Shown: piece after piece, positions 15,993 through 24,837 of the stretch
Layout of the letters: the number at the start of each line of letters is the position of its first letter
Numbering within the stretch: position 1 is the first letter of the stretch
Position numbers and translations under genes: made by a program
Assembly: GCA_963778845.1 (NCBI GenBank)
Contig: CAVZVW010000009.1
Location: 1,054,001 to 1,118,000 of the forward strand
Direction: 5' to 3'
DNA length: 64,000 bases
DNA from: CAVZVW01 sp963778845
GTDB lineage: Bacteria; Actinomycetota; Actinomycetes; Actinomycetales; Kineosporiaceae
The notes under the pieces: generated by a model
What the model was told of the DNA's origin: nothing
Databases searched by the model: none
Seen by the model: the letters and a program-made list of their open reading frames with translations, nothing else

Positions 15993-17615
15993 TCACCCCG
16001 ATGCGGCCTCGAGCGCCTCCCGCACGGATCGGTGGTCGGCGAGCACCGCCGACACCGGAGCCACCACCTGCGCCTGCGCCACCGCGGAGACCGCGGCGTC
16101 CAGCGCCTTCTGGGCCCGAGCCCGCCGACGCCCCGCCCCCGACGAGACGAACCACCGGGAGACCAGGGCGAGCAGCAGTCCCAGAGCCAGCCCTCCGAGC
16201 AGCATCACGGTCGGCAACGGCACCCTGCCGAGACTCATCGGCCGTCGAACGCTCAGGCTCAGCCACGACACGACCGCGAGCCCGAGAAGCCAGCAGAACC
16301 CCGCCACCGCAGCTGCGGCGAGCACCATCTGTGCGGCGGCGAGACCGCGCCACCAGGCAGGCGTCCGCACGTCGAGGTCGACACCCACGACAGCGACCTC
16401 GAGGGCGTCCGCCAGGTCCCCCGTCGGCACAGGCACCGCCGCACGCACGGCGTCGCCCCACCGCTGAGGCAGGTCTCGGGCCGCCGCCGCCGTCACCTCC
16501 CGCACCGCGAGGTCGACGCGGGCGCCGTCGGCCCGGGTCGGTGCTGGGACGGACGACCTCGCGAGCCGCCTGACGTCGTCCGCCGCACTGCCCACGGGCA
16601 GTCGGCGCAGCGGGTCGGGGCGCAGCCGGCGCGCCACCATGGTCGGCGGCCAGCCGACCAGGCCCGACGCCCGACGCCGGTAGTCGGCCACGAGGGCGTC
16701 CAGTACGACGGGGACGCCGGCGGCCTGGCTGAGGGCGGAGTGCAGCGTCTCCGCGCCGGGCAGCCGGTCCGGGTCGGCCTCCCGGTCGGCGACCCCGGAC
16801 CGCAGCGACTGCGCCGCGCCCGAGAGGTCCGCCGCCACCCGCGACAGCATCGTCGCCTGGTCCCGCACGGCCCCGGCGAGCAGGTCCCGCAGGACGTCGA
16901 CCCCGTCGCCCCGGGTGGCCGACGCGGCCAGCACGCGCACGCCGTCCAACCCGTCCGCGTCAAGGAGGCGGCGCAGGTCTCGGGTGCACGCCTCGACCGA
17001 CTCGGGCGGCAGCCGGTCCACCTGGTTGAGGACCACGACCATCACCTGCTCGTGCCCGGCCAGGTGCTTGAGGTAGCCGGAGTGCAGGGCCTCGTCGGCG
17101 TACTTCTGCGGGTCGACCACCCAGACCAGCAGGTCGACCAGCTCCACGAGCCGGTTCACCTCCAGGCGGTGGCTGACGACCGTCGAGTCGTGGTCGGGCA
17201 GGTCGAGCAGCACCAGCCCGTGCAGGCTGGCCTCGTGGTCGGCGTCCAGGACGCTCTCCCGCGACGTCCTGTGACGTAGCGGGACGTCGAGCCAGTCCAG
17301 CAGCGGGTCCGCGCCGTTCGTGCCCCAGACGCAGGCGGCCGGCTTGCCCGTGGTCGGACGGCGCCCGCCCACCTCCGCGATGTCCATGCCGGCCAGCGCG
17401 TTGAACAGGCTCGACTTGCCGCTGCCCGTCGCCCCGACCAGCGCCACCACCGTCGTGTCCGCACCGAGCCGCAGCCGCTCGCCTGTCCGGTCGAGAACCG
17501 TGCGGGCCGCCGCCACGGCGCCCGGGTCCAGCCGCTCGGCGCCGACGGCCAGCACGAGCTCGAGCAGTCTCACCCGCTCGTCGACATCCGGTGCGCCGCG
17601 GCGTCGTCCGATCAC
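15993..17615 (-). CDS. membrane-associated dynamin-like GTPase (second of a pair)
   Basis: 540 residues. GTPase motifs are G1 G-A-T-G-S-G-K-S-S (about 60-68), G3 D-L-P-D-H-D, and G4 N-Q-V-D. Two hydrophobic hairpin helices lie in the C-terminal quarter (about 423-445 and 460-482). This resembles paired actinobacterial GTPases of the YfjP/era-like ABC-GTPase type. The GTG start lies one base after the stop of the upstream GTPase, so they are co-translated. Probable role in membrane remodelling or stress response is inferred from the fold only. Confidence 0.85.
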   Translation of the reverse strand: MIGRRRGAPDVDERVRLLELVLAVGAERLDPGAVAAARTVLDRTGERLRLGADTTVVALVGATGSGKSSLFNALAGMDIAEVGGRRPTTGKPAACVWGTNGADPLLDWLDVPLRHRTSRESVLDADHEASLHGLVLLDLPDHDSTVVSHRLEVNRLVELVDLLVWVVDPQKYADEALHSGYLKHLAGHEQVMVVVLNQVDRLPPESVEACTRDLRRLLDADGLDGVRVLAASATRGDGVDVLRDLLAGAVRDQATMLSRVAADLSGAAQSLRSGVADREADPDRLPGAETLHSALSQAAGVPVVLDALVADYRRRASGLVGWPPTMVARRLRPDPLRRLPVGSAADDVRRLARSSVPAPTRADGARVDLAVREVTAAAARDLPQRWGDAVRAAVPVPTGDLADALEVAVVGVDLDVRTPAWWRGLAAAQMVLAAAAVAGFCWLLGLAVVSWLSLSVRRPMSLGRVPLPTVMLLGGLALGLLLALVSRWFVSSGAGRRRARAQKALDAAVSAVAQAQVVAPVSAVLADHRSVREALEAASG

Positions 17616-17616
17616 G

Positions 17617-19518
17617 TCAGCGGGCTCCCTCGACGGCTCTCACGGCCCTGCGAAGGCCTTCGGCGCGGTCACTGCGCACACCCGCGGCGTCCAGGAGCGA
17701 CTGCACCCGGGCGCGCTCGCCGTCCATCAGCGAGTCGATGCGTCGCACGAGGTCCTTGCGGGCCGAGGCTGCGAGCGAGCGCACGGCCTGGTCGCCGAAC
17801 ACCGCCTCGAGCACCCGCGGCGCGACCTCTGCCGTCCCCGCACCGACGGCGACGTCGGTGCCGCTGACCCCGCCCGTGTGCGCGAGGACCGCGAACATCA
17901 GGACGATCCCGGTGCCGTCGACGCCCAAGGACACCGTACGTGCCGTGTCGCGGTGGTGCTGCCCCTCGGTGCGGACGAGCTCGAGGACGCCGCCCTGCCA
18001 GTCGCGGACGGCGCGCCCCAACCGCTCGTCGAAGCCCGGCGAGGGGCGGGCGAGGTCGCGGTCGTCGGCGACCAGGACCGAGCCCGGGGACGTCGTCCGC
18101 CAGGCCTGCACGGACCCCTCGCACGCGCCGGCCACCTGGGCCCGGACCATCGCCTCGACGCTGGCCCGCATCGCCTCTCGCAGTGGCTCGACAGGCGGGA
18201 TGCGGCCGCGAAACGTCGTCGCAAGCGTGTCTCGCATGCGGCCGACCCGGGTCTCATGCGCCCGCAGCAGCTTCCCCGTGCCGATGATCTCCTGCCACCG
18301 GGCGAGCACCTCGCCACGTACCAGAGTGCCGTCACCGACCTGCGCGCTGACCTGGGACCGGGCTCGCGACCACTCGGCGTCCAACGCCTCGCGAAGCACC
18401 GAGTACGCGGCGGCCTGGGCCTCGGCGGCGGACGCCAGGACCTCCGTGCGGGCGGTGAGACTGTCGAGCGCGCCGCTCAGCGTCCGGCTGACGACCAGCG
18501 CTCGTGTGCGGGCGTCGCGCGCCAGCCTGGTCAGCCACTCCCGCAGCGGCTCCACAGCAGCCGCCGGCAGGAAGCCGGCCTCCAGCGCCACCTCGGTCAC
18601 CGCGAACACCGGGGCGTCAGCCAGGCCCTGGTCGCGCAGCATCGTCGCCAGGTGGATACGCACCATCTGCAGGACCTCGGCAGGCACGCGGTCGAGGACG
18701 ACGGCCACCGAGACCCCTCGCTGGACGGCCTGGCGCAGGAGGTCCCAGGGCAGCGCGTCGGCGTAGCGAGCCGCGGTGGTCACGAACAGCCAGAGGTCGG
18801 CCGCTGCCAGGAGCTGGACGGCGAGGTCGCGGTTGGTCTCGACGACCGAGTCGACGTCAGGAGCATCCAGCAGCGCCAGCCCCGGCGCGAGCCCGGGGTC
18901 CGGCACCAGGCGGATCGCGGTGATGCGCGGGGCGTCGACGTCGATCGGCTCCCTCGGTTCGGGGGCCTCGGAGGTGACCCTCGCCAACCCCGGCAGGATC
19001 CGCTGACTCAGGAACGCGCCGGAGTCGTGCGGGTGGTGCACGAGCACGGGCGAGCGCGTCGTGGGGCGCAGTACGCCCGAGCGGGTGACCTCTCGGCGGA
19101 CCAGGGAGTTGACCAGCGTCGACTTCCCCGCGCCCGTGGACCCACCGACCACGGCGAGCAGGGGGGCGTCCATGCGACGCAGCCGGGGCAGGAGGTAGTC
19201 GTCGAGCTGGAGCCGGAGCGCGTCCTGCTCCTGGCGGGCCGTCGCGACCGAGTCGACCTCGAGCTCCAGGCGCAGGGCGACGACCTGGGAGCGCAGCGAC
19301 TCCACGGCCTCGAGCAGGTCGAAGGACGAGGCCGCGGCCCGGTCGGCGGCCGCGGCCTTGTCGGCAGCCTCGACACGATCTGCGGCGGCCTCCTGGTCGG
19401 CGGCCTCCTGGTCGGCGGCCTCCTGGTCGGCGGCCTCCTGGTCAGTAGACGCGGCCACCTCGGGGAGCGGCACGGGGTGAACCGCCGCGCCCGCCTGGTC
19501 CCTCGGGTCCGCTGCCAC
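17617..19518 (-). CDS. dynamin-like GTPase (first of a pair)
   Basis: About 633 residues from GTG 19518; the frame continues upstream through the tRNA, so the start is set where plausible coding begins, without a clear Shine-Dalgarno sequence. The N-terminus contains four D-Q-E-A-A repeats from a 15-bp DNA repeat (about 19380-19440), followed by a short coiled segment. G1 is G-G-S-T-G-A-G-K-S-T, G3 is L-L-D-A-P-D-V-D-S-V, and a possible G4-like region is V-V-L-D-R-V-P. The long helical C-terminal half has a hydrophobic patch (G-T-G-I-V-L-M-F-A-V-L). Partner of the GTPase immediately downstream. Confidence 0.82.
   Translation of the reverse strand: MAADPRDQAGAAVHPVPLPEVAASTDQEAADQEAADQEAADQEAAADRVEAADKAAAADRAAASSFDLLEAVESLRSQVVALRLELEVDSVATARQEQDALRLQLDDYLLPRLRRMDAPLLAVVGGSTGAGKSTLVNSLVRREVTRSGVLRPTTRSPVLVHHPHDSGAFLSQRILPGLARVTSEAPEPREPIDVDAPRITAIRLVPDPGLAPGLALLDAPDVDSVVETNRDLAVQLLAAADLWLFVTTAARYADALPWDLLRQAVQRGVSVAVVLDRVPAEVLQMVRIHLATMLRDQGLADAPVFAVTEVALEAGFLPAAAVEPLREWLTRLARDARTRALVVSRTLSGALDSLTARTEVLASAAEAQAAAYSVLREALDAEWSRARSQVSAQVGDGTLVRGEVLARWQEIIGTGKLLRAHETRVGRMRDTLATTFRGRIPPVEPLREAMRASVEAMVRAQVAGACEGSVQAWRTTSPGSVLVADDRDLARPSPGFDERLGRAVRDWQGGVLELVRTEGQHHRDTARTVSLGVDGTGIVLMFAVLAHTGGVSGTDVAVGAGTAEVAPRVLEAVFGDQAVRSLAASARKDLVRRIDSLMDGERARVQSLLDAAGVRSDRAEGLRRAVRAVEGAR
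19380..19442. repeat. 15-bp in-frame tandem repeat in GTPase N-terminus
   Basis: Four near-perfect 15-bp units (gcggcctcctggtcg on the plus strand) encode D-Q-E-A-A repeats in the N-terminal region of the GTPase. Confidence 0.8.
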
Positions 19519-19650
19519 GGGCCAAGACTGCCGTGAGCGGGCCCTTCCGCCAAAGCGGAGCGCCGTCCGAGGGGCGACGGACCAGAGTGGTGTCCCGCAG
19601 AGTGGTATACGGCAGGATCGTGGTCGGGCCCCATTAGGCTTGACGACCGG

Positions 19651-19723
19651 GCGCCCGTAGCTCAGCGGATAGAGCAGCGGACTTCTAATCCGACGGTCGC
19701 AGGTTCGATCCCTGCCGGGCGCG
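19651..19723 (+). tRNA. tRNA-Arg (anticodon TCT)
   Basis: A complete cloverleaf can be folded by eye: acceptor GCGCCCG pairs with CGGGCGC at 19716-19722, D-arm GCTCAGCGGATAGAGC, anticodon loop CTTCTAA (anticodon TCT), T-arm GCAGG TTCGATC CCTGC. CCA is not encoded in full (GCA follows). The accessory island begins immediately downstream. Confidence 0.95.
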
Positions 19724-19731
19724 CACTGGCT

Positions 19732-19773
19732 GACCTGCGGCTGCACATAGTCGCGCGTCTTGTTGATCTCCAT
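19732..19773 (-). pseudogene. truncated gene start stranded between tRNA-Arg and an IS
   Basis: On the minus strand CCAGGAGGAG is followed by ATG 19773 and the codons M-E-I-N-K-T-R-D-Y-V-Q-P-Q-V-S-Q. The frame then runs antisense through the tRNA, which is meaningless sequence. It is a good translation start whose gene body has been lost at the tRNA boundary, while the ISAs1 element cuts its promoter side at 19799. The original product is unknown. Confidence 0.5.
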
Positions 19774-19798
19774 CGTGAGCTCCTCCTGGGGCTGTTGC

Positions 19799-21094
19799 CA
19801 GGGCTCCGGCAAAGTCGTGTTTCACGAGGTCAGGACGAGTGTGATCGGTCGGTCGGGTTTGGCGGCGTGATGTCGTATCGCGGCGGCGATGCTGGTGTGG
19901 CCGGCGAGTCGGTGCAGGCTGATCGCGGTGTTGCGTAGGCAGGCCATGGCCTGCGGGGAGCGGCCGGTGCGGGCGCGGGAGTGGTCCTCGTTGTAGGTCA
20001 CATCGCGCACCCAGTGACAGCGGTTCTCGATACCCCAGTGGTTGCGGATCCAGGCCGCCAGTCGTTGTGGTGGTGCCGCCCGGGCGTCGGCGGAGGTGAT
20101 GATGTAGACGACCTCGACGCTCTTGGTCCCATTCCTGGTCGTGGTGCGCCGGATCTGGGCGACCTGCGCGGCGGCGGTGAACGTGATCCAGCTGGGTGCT
20201 TGGACGACCTTGATCGTTCGGGTGGTCCGTCGGCCGTGCCCGGTCTGGGTGCTCGAGCGGGCCGGGACCTGTTTCCAGGGCAGGGCCTTGCACGCCGCGT
20301 AGAGGGTGGGCTGGTTGGCCTTGACGGTGAACACGTAGTCACCGCCAGCGTCCACGATCGCCGCGGCGGTGTCGGTCTGGGTGTGCATCGCATCCAGGGT
20401 CACCACCACCTCGCGCAGGTCGAAGGTGGCCAGAAGCGTTCGTACCGCCGGGATCTCGTTGCTCTTGGCGGCCACCGCCAGCTGGCCCAACACGACGCCG
20501 GTGGCCTGGTCCATGGCCGCGACCAGGTGCGGGGCCGTCTGGTCGCCGGTGCGTGCGCCCCGGGTGGTCTTGCCGTCGATGGCCACCACCCGTCGGCCCT
20601 CGACCACGATGGTGCGCGTCCACAAGAACGCCCCGACCAGCGCGTCCAGGACCGCCGCGTCCACGCCGGAGAGCACCCGCCGAAACGTCGACTCGTCCGG
20701 CGCGCACGAGCGGGCCAACCCCAGACGCCTCAGGTCACCGGGCGACAGTTCGCTGGCCCAGTCGGCGATCGCGGCGAAGGAGCGGGCCCGGCCAGCACCG
20801 CGCACACCGACATGGCCAGCAGCCCGACCAGGCCGTGGCGCACACCGCGACGAGCCCGCGGATCCGGCACCTGCGCCAACACCTCCAACAGCGTGCCGGC
20901 GCAGAGTTGGCGAAGTTGACTGGGCAGCGCAGGAATCGGGGAAGATGCCATCGACGGGCGCGGCCCTCGGCTGGGTGGAAGGCGTGAGAACCGCCATCCA
21001 AACCGGGCAAACCGCGCCCGTCACCTCGCCACGCCGACGATCACCCCACGAACACGCAGGTCACGCCCTGATCAACTGACTTGCCCGAGCCCTG
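19799..21094 (-). mobile_element. ISAs1-family insertion sequence
   Basis: Terminal inverted repeats are visible: CAGGGCTCCGGCAAAG at 19799-19814 and, on the other strand, CAGGGCTCGGGCAAG at 21094-21080. Length of about 1.3 kb fits the ISAs1 family. It encodes one transposase on the minus strand. No clear target-site duplication flanks it, which suggests later rearrangement. Confidence 0.85.
19822..20951 (-). pseudogene. ISAs1 family transposase, frameshifted
   Basis: The N-terminal part is in one frame from ATG 20951 (L-L-E-V-L-A-Q-V-P-D-P-R-A-R-R-G-V-R-H) and continues in another frame from about 20788 (G-A-R-S-F-A-A-I-A-D-W). Adding one base to the GGGCCC run at 20784-20789 would restore a single about 375-residue protein. 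Catalytic-core signatures of this family are present: A-I-D-G-K-T-T-R-G-A, V-T-L-D-A-M-H-T-Q and H-W-G-I-E-N-R-C-H-W-V-R-D-V-T-Y-N-E-D. The rest of the protein is undamaged, so the inactivation is recent or is a sequencing artefact. Confidence 0.88.
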
Positions 21095-21131
21095 CCAGAT
21101 CAGAGAGCCCGACATAACCCACCTGGGGTAA

Positions 21132-21737
21132 TTACCCGGTGAAGAATTTGAGGAGGGCTGGGAGTGTCACTGTCTGTGTCGCCTGCGTAGCCGCCTTACC
21201 CCCAGACTGTTGATACGCGAGACACTGCCGGGTCAGGGAGACGTTATCCGCGCCGAGTTTGAATGCCCCGAATCGGCCGTAATTCACGAAGTAGTCGCTT
21301 GGTTTCGCAGCCACTTGGTTGAGAACGAGGATGTAATGGCCCGGTGCGAGAAAGCCATCCGGTGCTGAAACGATGTGGTCGGGTGCGGAGTCATTGCCGT
21401 AGAGCACCTTGCTGTTCTTAAGAGGCAGTACATCCCCGTTGCTTCCGGAGGCAACCACAGCTTCCACGACGAGTGTTGCCTCGGGGAATTCCGCACGACT
21501 CGCGGGAGGGACGCATGGGCGGGTCGGCGGGACCGGCGGCGCGGGCAGCTGATTGGACTGCTGGGTCGCTGGAGGTTGCACTGCAGCTCGGCTCACCGAC
21601 TGGCCTGCAGTCTGAGCTGCAGATTGATCGGTTCCCGTGTTCGATGCGCAACCAGCGAGTACCACCGACACCAACATGAGAGCGCCGAGACTCTCTAGAG
21701 CAGGTACGGGGCGGTAGGGATTCCGACGCGTCACCAC
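21132..21737 (-). CDS. putative lipoprotein of unknown function
   Basis: 201 residues. An N-terminal hydrophobic segment ends in V-L-A-G-C (about 26-30), a good lipobox, followed by a Ser/Gln/Pro-rich linker and a compact domain containing two further cysteines. Base composition is noticeably lower in GC than the surrounding core genes. The GTG start overlaps the stop of the truncated secreted-protein gene upstream, so they formed an operon. Function unknown; foreign origin likely. Confidence 0.7.
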   Translation of the reverse strand: MVTRRNPYRPVPALESLGALMLVSVVLAGCASNTGTDQSAAQTAGQSVSRAAVQPPATQQSNQLPAPPVPPTRPCVPPASRAEFPEATLVVEAVVASGSNGDVLPLKNSKVLYGNDSAPDHIVSAPDGFLAPGHYILVLNQVAAKPSDYFVNYGRFGAFKLGADNVSLTRQCLAYQQSGGKAATQATQTVTLPALLKFFTG

Positions 21738-22272
21738 AGCGGTACTCCGTTCAACTTGCAGTTGTTTGCTGTATTCGAGGATGAGAAGGCCTTGAAATCA
21801 TTGGTGCCCAAATCGGAGATATAGTAGGGCGGACATGGGCCAACGTTCGGCAGGGGGCTGCCACGGTATACGTTGCCATGTGCCACCGCCACCACTGCGC
21901 CACTCCTATAGACCTGCAGTGCGGGAGCGTACTCCACGGCAGTTAAGCCGGGCCACCCGCCGAACGCACCAGTGGTGGAGACCTCAGACACCGCCCACGC
22001 GTCGTACCCGTGGAATATCCCGCGGAGGTGCTGAAATCACTTCCGGGTATGGTGACCGTCCCCGCTTTCGCGATCCAATTCGTCTTGCCAGTGGTGGTAT
22101 TAGTGCTCGCGTAAGCTAGGGTAAAGGTCCGCGTCCCCGTGGCGCCGCAGTGGTTCTGCGTGAGGTAATCTGCCGGACCGGCAGTGTTGCTGTACGCCGA
22201 TACGAACCACGACAGTCCCGCGCATGTGCCGGGGTACCCAAAATCGGCGTACCCGGCTCCCGTGTTGGCTCA
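21731..22272 (-). pseudogene. secreted or surface protein, 5'-truncated by IS and frameshifted
   Basis: Reading leftward from the IS edge, a frame with G-A-G-Y-A-D-F-G-Y-P-G-T-C-A-G-L-S-W-F-V runs to about 22010. It then continues in a second frame as A-W-A-V-S-E-V-S-T-T-G-A-F-G-G-W to the stop at 21731. One base added to the CCC run at 22007-22009 would join them. The Thr/Ser/Asn-rich, low-charge composition suggests an extracellular protein. The 5' end with any signal peptide is missing where the IS1634-like element begins. Family not recognised. Confidence 0.6.
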
Positions 22273-22277
22273 ATCGC

Positions 22278-23256
22278 CTAGTGCGTGGGTTTCGGCAGTC
22301 GCAGGGCGTCGAGGAGGGCCTGCTGGTGGTCGGTGATGGCGGGTGGGATGGTCTGGACGGCGCCGTTGATCGCGATGGTCGCTGACCGCAGGGTGCGGAG
22401 TTGGCGCACGAGGTTGCGGATGGCCAGGCCGGTGCGGTTCTGGGCCTCGCGGGCTACCGCGAGGGCGGTGAACACGATGGTCAGGTGGGCCTCGATCGCG
22501 TCCTTCGTCCTGGCGAACATGGGTCGAGCCCGAAGATCGGTCTTGGACATCCGGAACGACTGCTCCACGTGCCACAGGTCGTGATACGAGTTGACGACCT
22601 CGGCCGCGGGCATCAGCTCGACGGGGATGTTGGTGACGTATCCCTTCAGCCCCACCAGTTTCCGGGCCCGGGCCAGGGATGCTTCGTCCAGCACGCTGGT
22701 CCCGTTGCTGGTCTTGACGAACCGTGGGGTGCGGGCGGACTTCTCCCCGGCGATGACGGCCCGGGCCCGGTTCTCCTGGGCGGTGAGGGTCTTGCCGTCC
22801 CGGGCGGCGCGCTTCGCCGAGTAGGCCCACACCGCCCGCCATGACGCGTCGTGCTCACCGCGGTCCCAGAGCGGTTCGGTCCGCACCGCGGGGTCGTTCT
22901 GGTCGTGGGCGGCGCTGTGTGCGGTGATGGTGTCGATGATCTGGCCGTCGGTGAACGCGTCGCCGTGCCAGTGGAAGTGGGAGGCCAGGTCCAGGGGCGC
23001 CTTGCTGGTGCGGGACCCGACGATGAACCGGAGCTGCTCGGCGGCCAGCGCGGTCAGGTTCTTGCCTGACAGCATTCCGGCGTCGGCGACCACGACCATG
23101 TCGGCGATCTGGTGACGTGCGGCGAACGCCTTCACGATCGGCACGATGGTCAGGGTCTCGGCGTGGTCGCCCTCGAAGCAGCCGACCTCGAGGGGGAACC
23201 CGTGCCGGTCCACGAGCAGGCCGACGACGATCTGCGGGTCGACCCGGCGTTCCGCG
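22278..23256 (-). pseudogene. IS1634-family transposase, C-terminal half
   Basis: The frame begins at a junction near 23256 with E-R-R-V-D-P-Q-I-V-V-G-L-L-V-D-R-H-G-F-P-L-E-V and runs to a TAG inside the left terminal repeat. Family motifs include G-C-F-E-G-D-H-A-E-T, V-V-V-A-D-A-G-M-L-S and H-V-E-Q-S-F-R-M-S-K-T-D-L-R-A-R-P. The 23213 GTG is an internal codon, not a real start. The missing N-terminal half lies at 24030-24752. Confidence 0.88.
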
Positions 23257-23516
23257 CAGAAGAGTGGTTGCGTCCTTGGTTGCTGCGGCGTTCCTAGCGG
23301 GCGTGAGCGGTTGGGCGCCGGCCCAGGCAGTCACCGGGATCGACCGGTGTCCGAAGGGGTCCTTCTGCGGCTACAGCCAGACCGATTTCAGGGGCCAGAT
23401 GCTGGTGGTCAAGACCAACATGCCCACCATGGGTTCCTGGGACAACAAGATTCAGTCGTGGGTCAACGGTTCCGCCCGCATCGTCTGTCTGTACTCGGCG
23501 GCGGACTACGCCCTTG
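23257..23516 (+). pseudogene. peptidase inhibitor I36-like secreted domain, fragment
   Basis: Encodes a signal peptide (V-A-S-L-V-A-A-A-F-L-A-G-V-S-G-W-A-P-A-Q-A) followed by a Cys-containing inhibitor-I36-like domain (C-P-K-G-S-F-C-G-Y-S-Q-T-D-F, W-D-N-K-I-Q-S-W-V-N-G, I-V-C-L-Y-S-A-A-D-Y-A). Both ends are cut: the 5' end abuts the transposase half at 23256, and the frame degenerates after 23516. Its natural continuation, A-V-S-Q-L-R-S-Y-G-D, is found at 24850. Confidence 0.7.
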
Positions 23517-23521
23517 TGACG

Positions 23522-23561
23522 TGGCCAGGTAGTCGGTGACGGCCTCCCGAAGCGTGCTCAC
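23522..23561 (-). pseudogene. N-terminal stub of a second tyrosine recombinase
   Basis: GTG 23561 overlaps the stop of the upstream integrase fragment (GTGA) and reads V-S-T-L-R-E-A-V-T-D-Y-L-A-T before the frame leaves into the I36 fragment. This is a typical beginning for the next integrase of a multi-recombinase operon. Confidence 0.55.
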
Positions 23562-24029
23562 GGCCGAGCTCCCGGCCGCGATCCCGATCCGGGCCACGGT
23601 CGGACCAGGCTTCGGCCCACAGGATCATCACCCGTGGTGCGAGGTCTGGTTCCGGGCCATGGCCGCGCCAGTGGCCGCAGAGCGACCTCATCGACCTTGG
23701 CGTAGATCGCGGTGGACCTCGCACTGCGGTGGCGCAGCACCTGCCCCACCTCCGGCAGCGACGCGCCCGCCCGCAGCATGGCCGTGGCCAGCGTGTGACG
23801 CAGACGATGCGCACCGATCGGGTTGAGGCCAGCATTGCGGCATGCGGTCGCCACGACATGACCGACCGCCGCGGGCGTCAGCGGCCGACCGACCGGCCGG
23901 AGGGTGGTGAACACCGACCGCGTCCCACACTGCGGGCGCCCATCGGTCAGCCACGCGGCGATCGCTTCTCCCGGTTCAGTCGGCAGCGGCAGCCGTTCGA
24001 CGCGCTGGCCCTTGCCGACCACGGTTGGA
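23558..24029 (-). pseudogene. tyrosine recombinase/integrase, C-terminal fragment
   Basis: Carries the catalytic C-terminus of a phage-type integrase: A-H-R-L-R-H-T-L-A-T-A-M-L-R-A-G-A-S (H-x-L-R-H), V-G-Q-V-L-R-H-R-S and the Tyr nucleophile in T-A-I-Y-A-K-V-D. The N-terminal half is absent; upstream sequence switches to the IS1634 transposase at about 24030. It overlaps the start of a second integrase, an arrangement seen in recombinase-in-trio elements. Confidence 0.8.
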
Positions 24030-24752
24030 GAACCCGACCTTGCGCAGGTCGTCCTCCTCGTCGGCCTCGAAGTACAACGTCGTCACGTCATACAAGATCA
24101 ACGAGACATCGCCGCTGGTCAGCGCATGCGCGAAGCACAACGCCGCGATCTGGTCACGGTAGGACCTGATCCCTTCCCTCACGGGGTCCGCGGCGTCGGC
24201 GTCAGCCGCGGTGGCGACGCGGGCCAGCGTCCGCTTCATCGTGGCGTAGCTGGCCGGTCGCCGGCCCAGGTCGGTCAGCACCCGGGCGGTGTCCAGCAGC
24301 GAGGTCGGCTCCACGATCCGGGCGATGACCAGGTCGCGGAACACCTCGTCGCCGACAGCGTCGAACCCCAGTGAGGAGTACACGCCAACCAGGGCCTCGA
24401 ACAGCACCCGGGCGTCCGTGGCCACCACCCGTGCAGCCCCGGCCCGCACCGGCCCCCGACCGCCCACGCCACGGGCGGTATCGGCGGCGGCGAACAGGTC
24501 CGGCTGCGCCGGGCCCCCGACAGGCTCGGCGAGCAACGCCGTGACCGGCGGGGTCGCCTCCACGCCCAGATCGAGCACGTCCTGCCCGGCCGGTTCGAGC
24601 AGCTCACGCGCCCGGGCCATCAAGATCCCCAGCTCGACCTCGGAGTGCGCCGACCCGACATGCCTCACGATCCGCTGGCGCCCCTCGACGTACTCAGCGA
24701 TCTGCACCGCCGTCGCCCCCGACGTCGTCCGCACCCGCCTGATGAACACCAC
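24030..24752 (-). pseudogene. IS1634-family transposase, N-terminal half
   Basis: Starts at ATG 24752 with M-V-F-I-R-R-V-R-T-T-S-G-A-T-A-V-Q and runs through the family's N-terminal domain to D-E-E-D-D-L-R-K-V-G-F-S, where homology ends abruptly. The protein would normally continue with K-E-R-R-V-D-P-Q, found 773 bases further on at 23256. Confidence 0.88.
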
Positions 24753-24837
24753 ACGGCGACCCTAGAACCCGCGCCTAGTGCGCGAAACCAGCAGCAACAA
24801 CGGACATCACCGCAGGTCACGGGCTCGCGGCCTCCCG

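Larger units (their letters stand above)
22277..24779 (-). mobile_element. IS1634-like element split by a foreign segment
   Basis: The transposase halves at 24752-24030 and 23256-22278 are separated by about 773 bp of unrelated DNA. The outer ends carry imperfect inverted repeats reading inward CTAGTGCGTGGGTT (left) and CTAGGCGCGGGTTCT (right). Without the insert the element would be about 1.7 kb, normal for this family. A 10-bp direct repeat GCCTAGTGCG occurs at 22276-22285 and 24774-24783, close to the ends. Confidence 0.7.

Noticed and set aside
19518..19812. N-terminal extension of the first GTPase through tRNA-Arg
   Set aside because: The extension includes the antisense of a tRNA (R-D-R-T-C-D-R-R-I-R-S type translation), a known artefact.
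19799..21094. Target-site duplication of the ISAs1 element
   Set aside because: Ten bases on each side do not match, so I do not report one.
23213..23256. GTG 23213 as start of an independent transposase
   Set aside because: Homology to IS1634 transposases continues upstream of it to the junction at about 23256.
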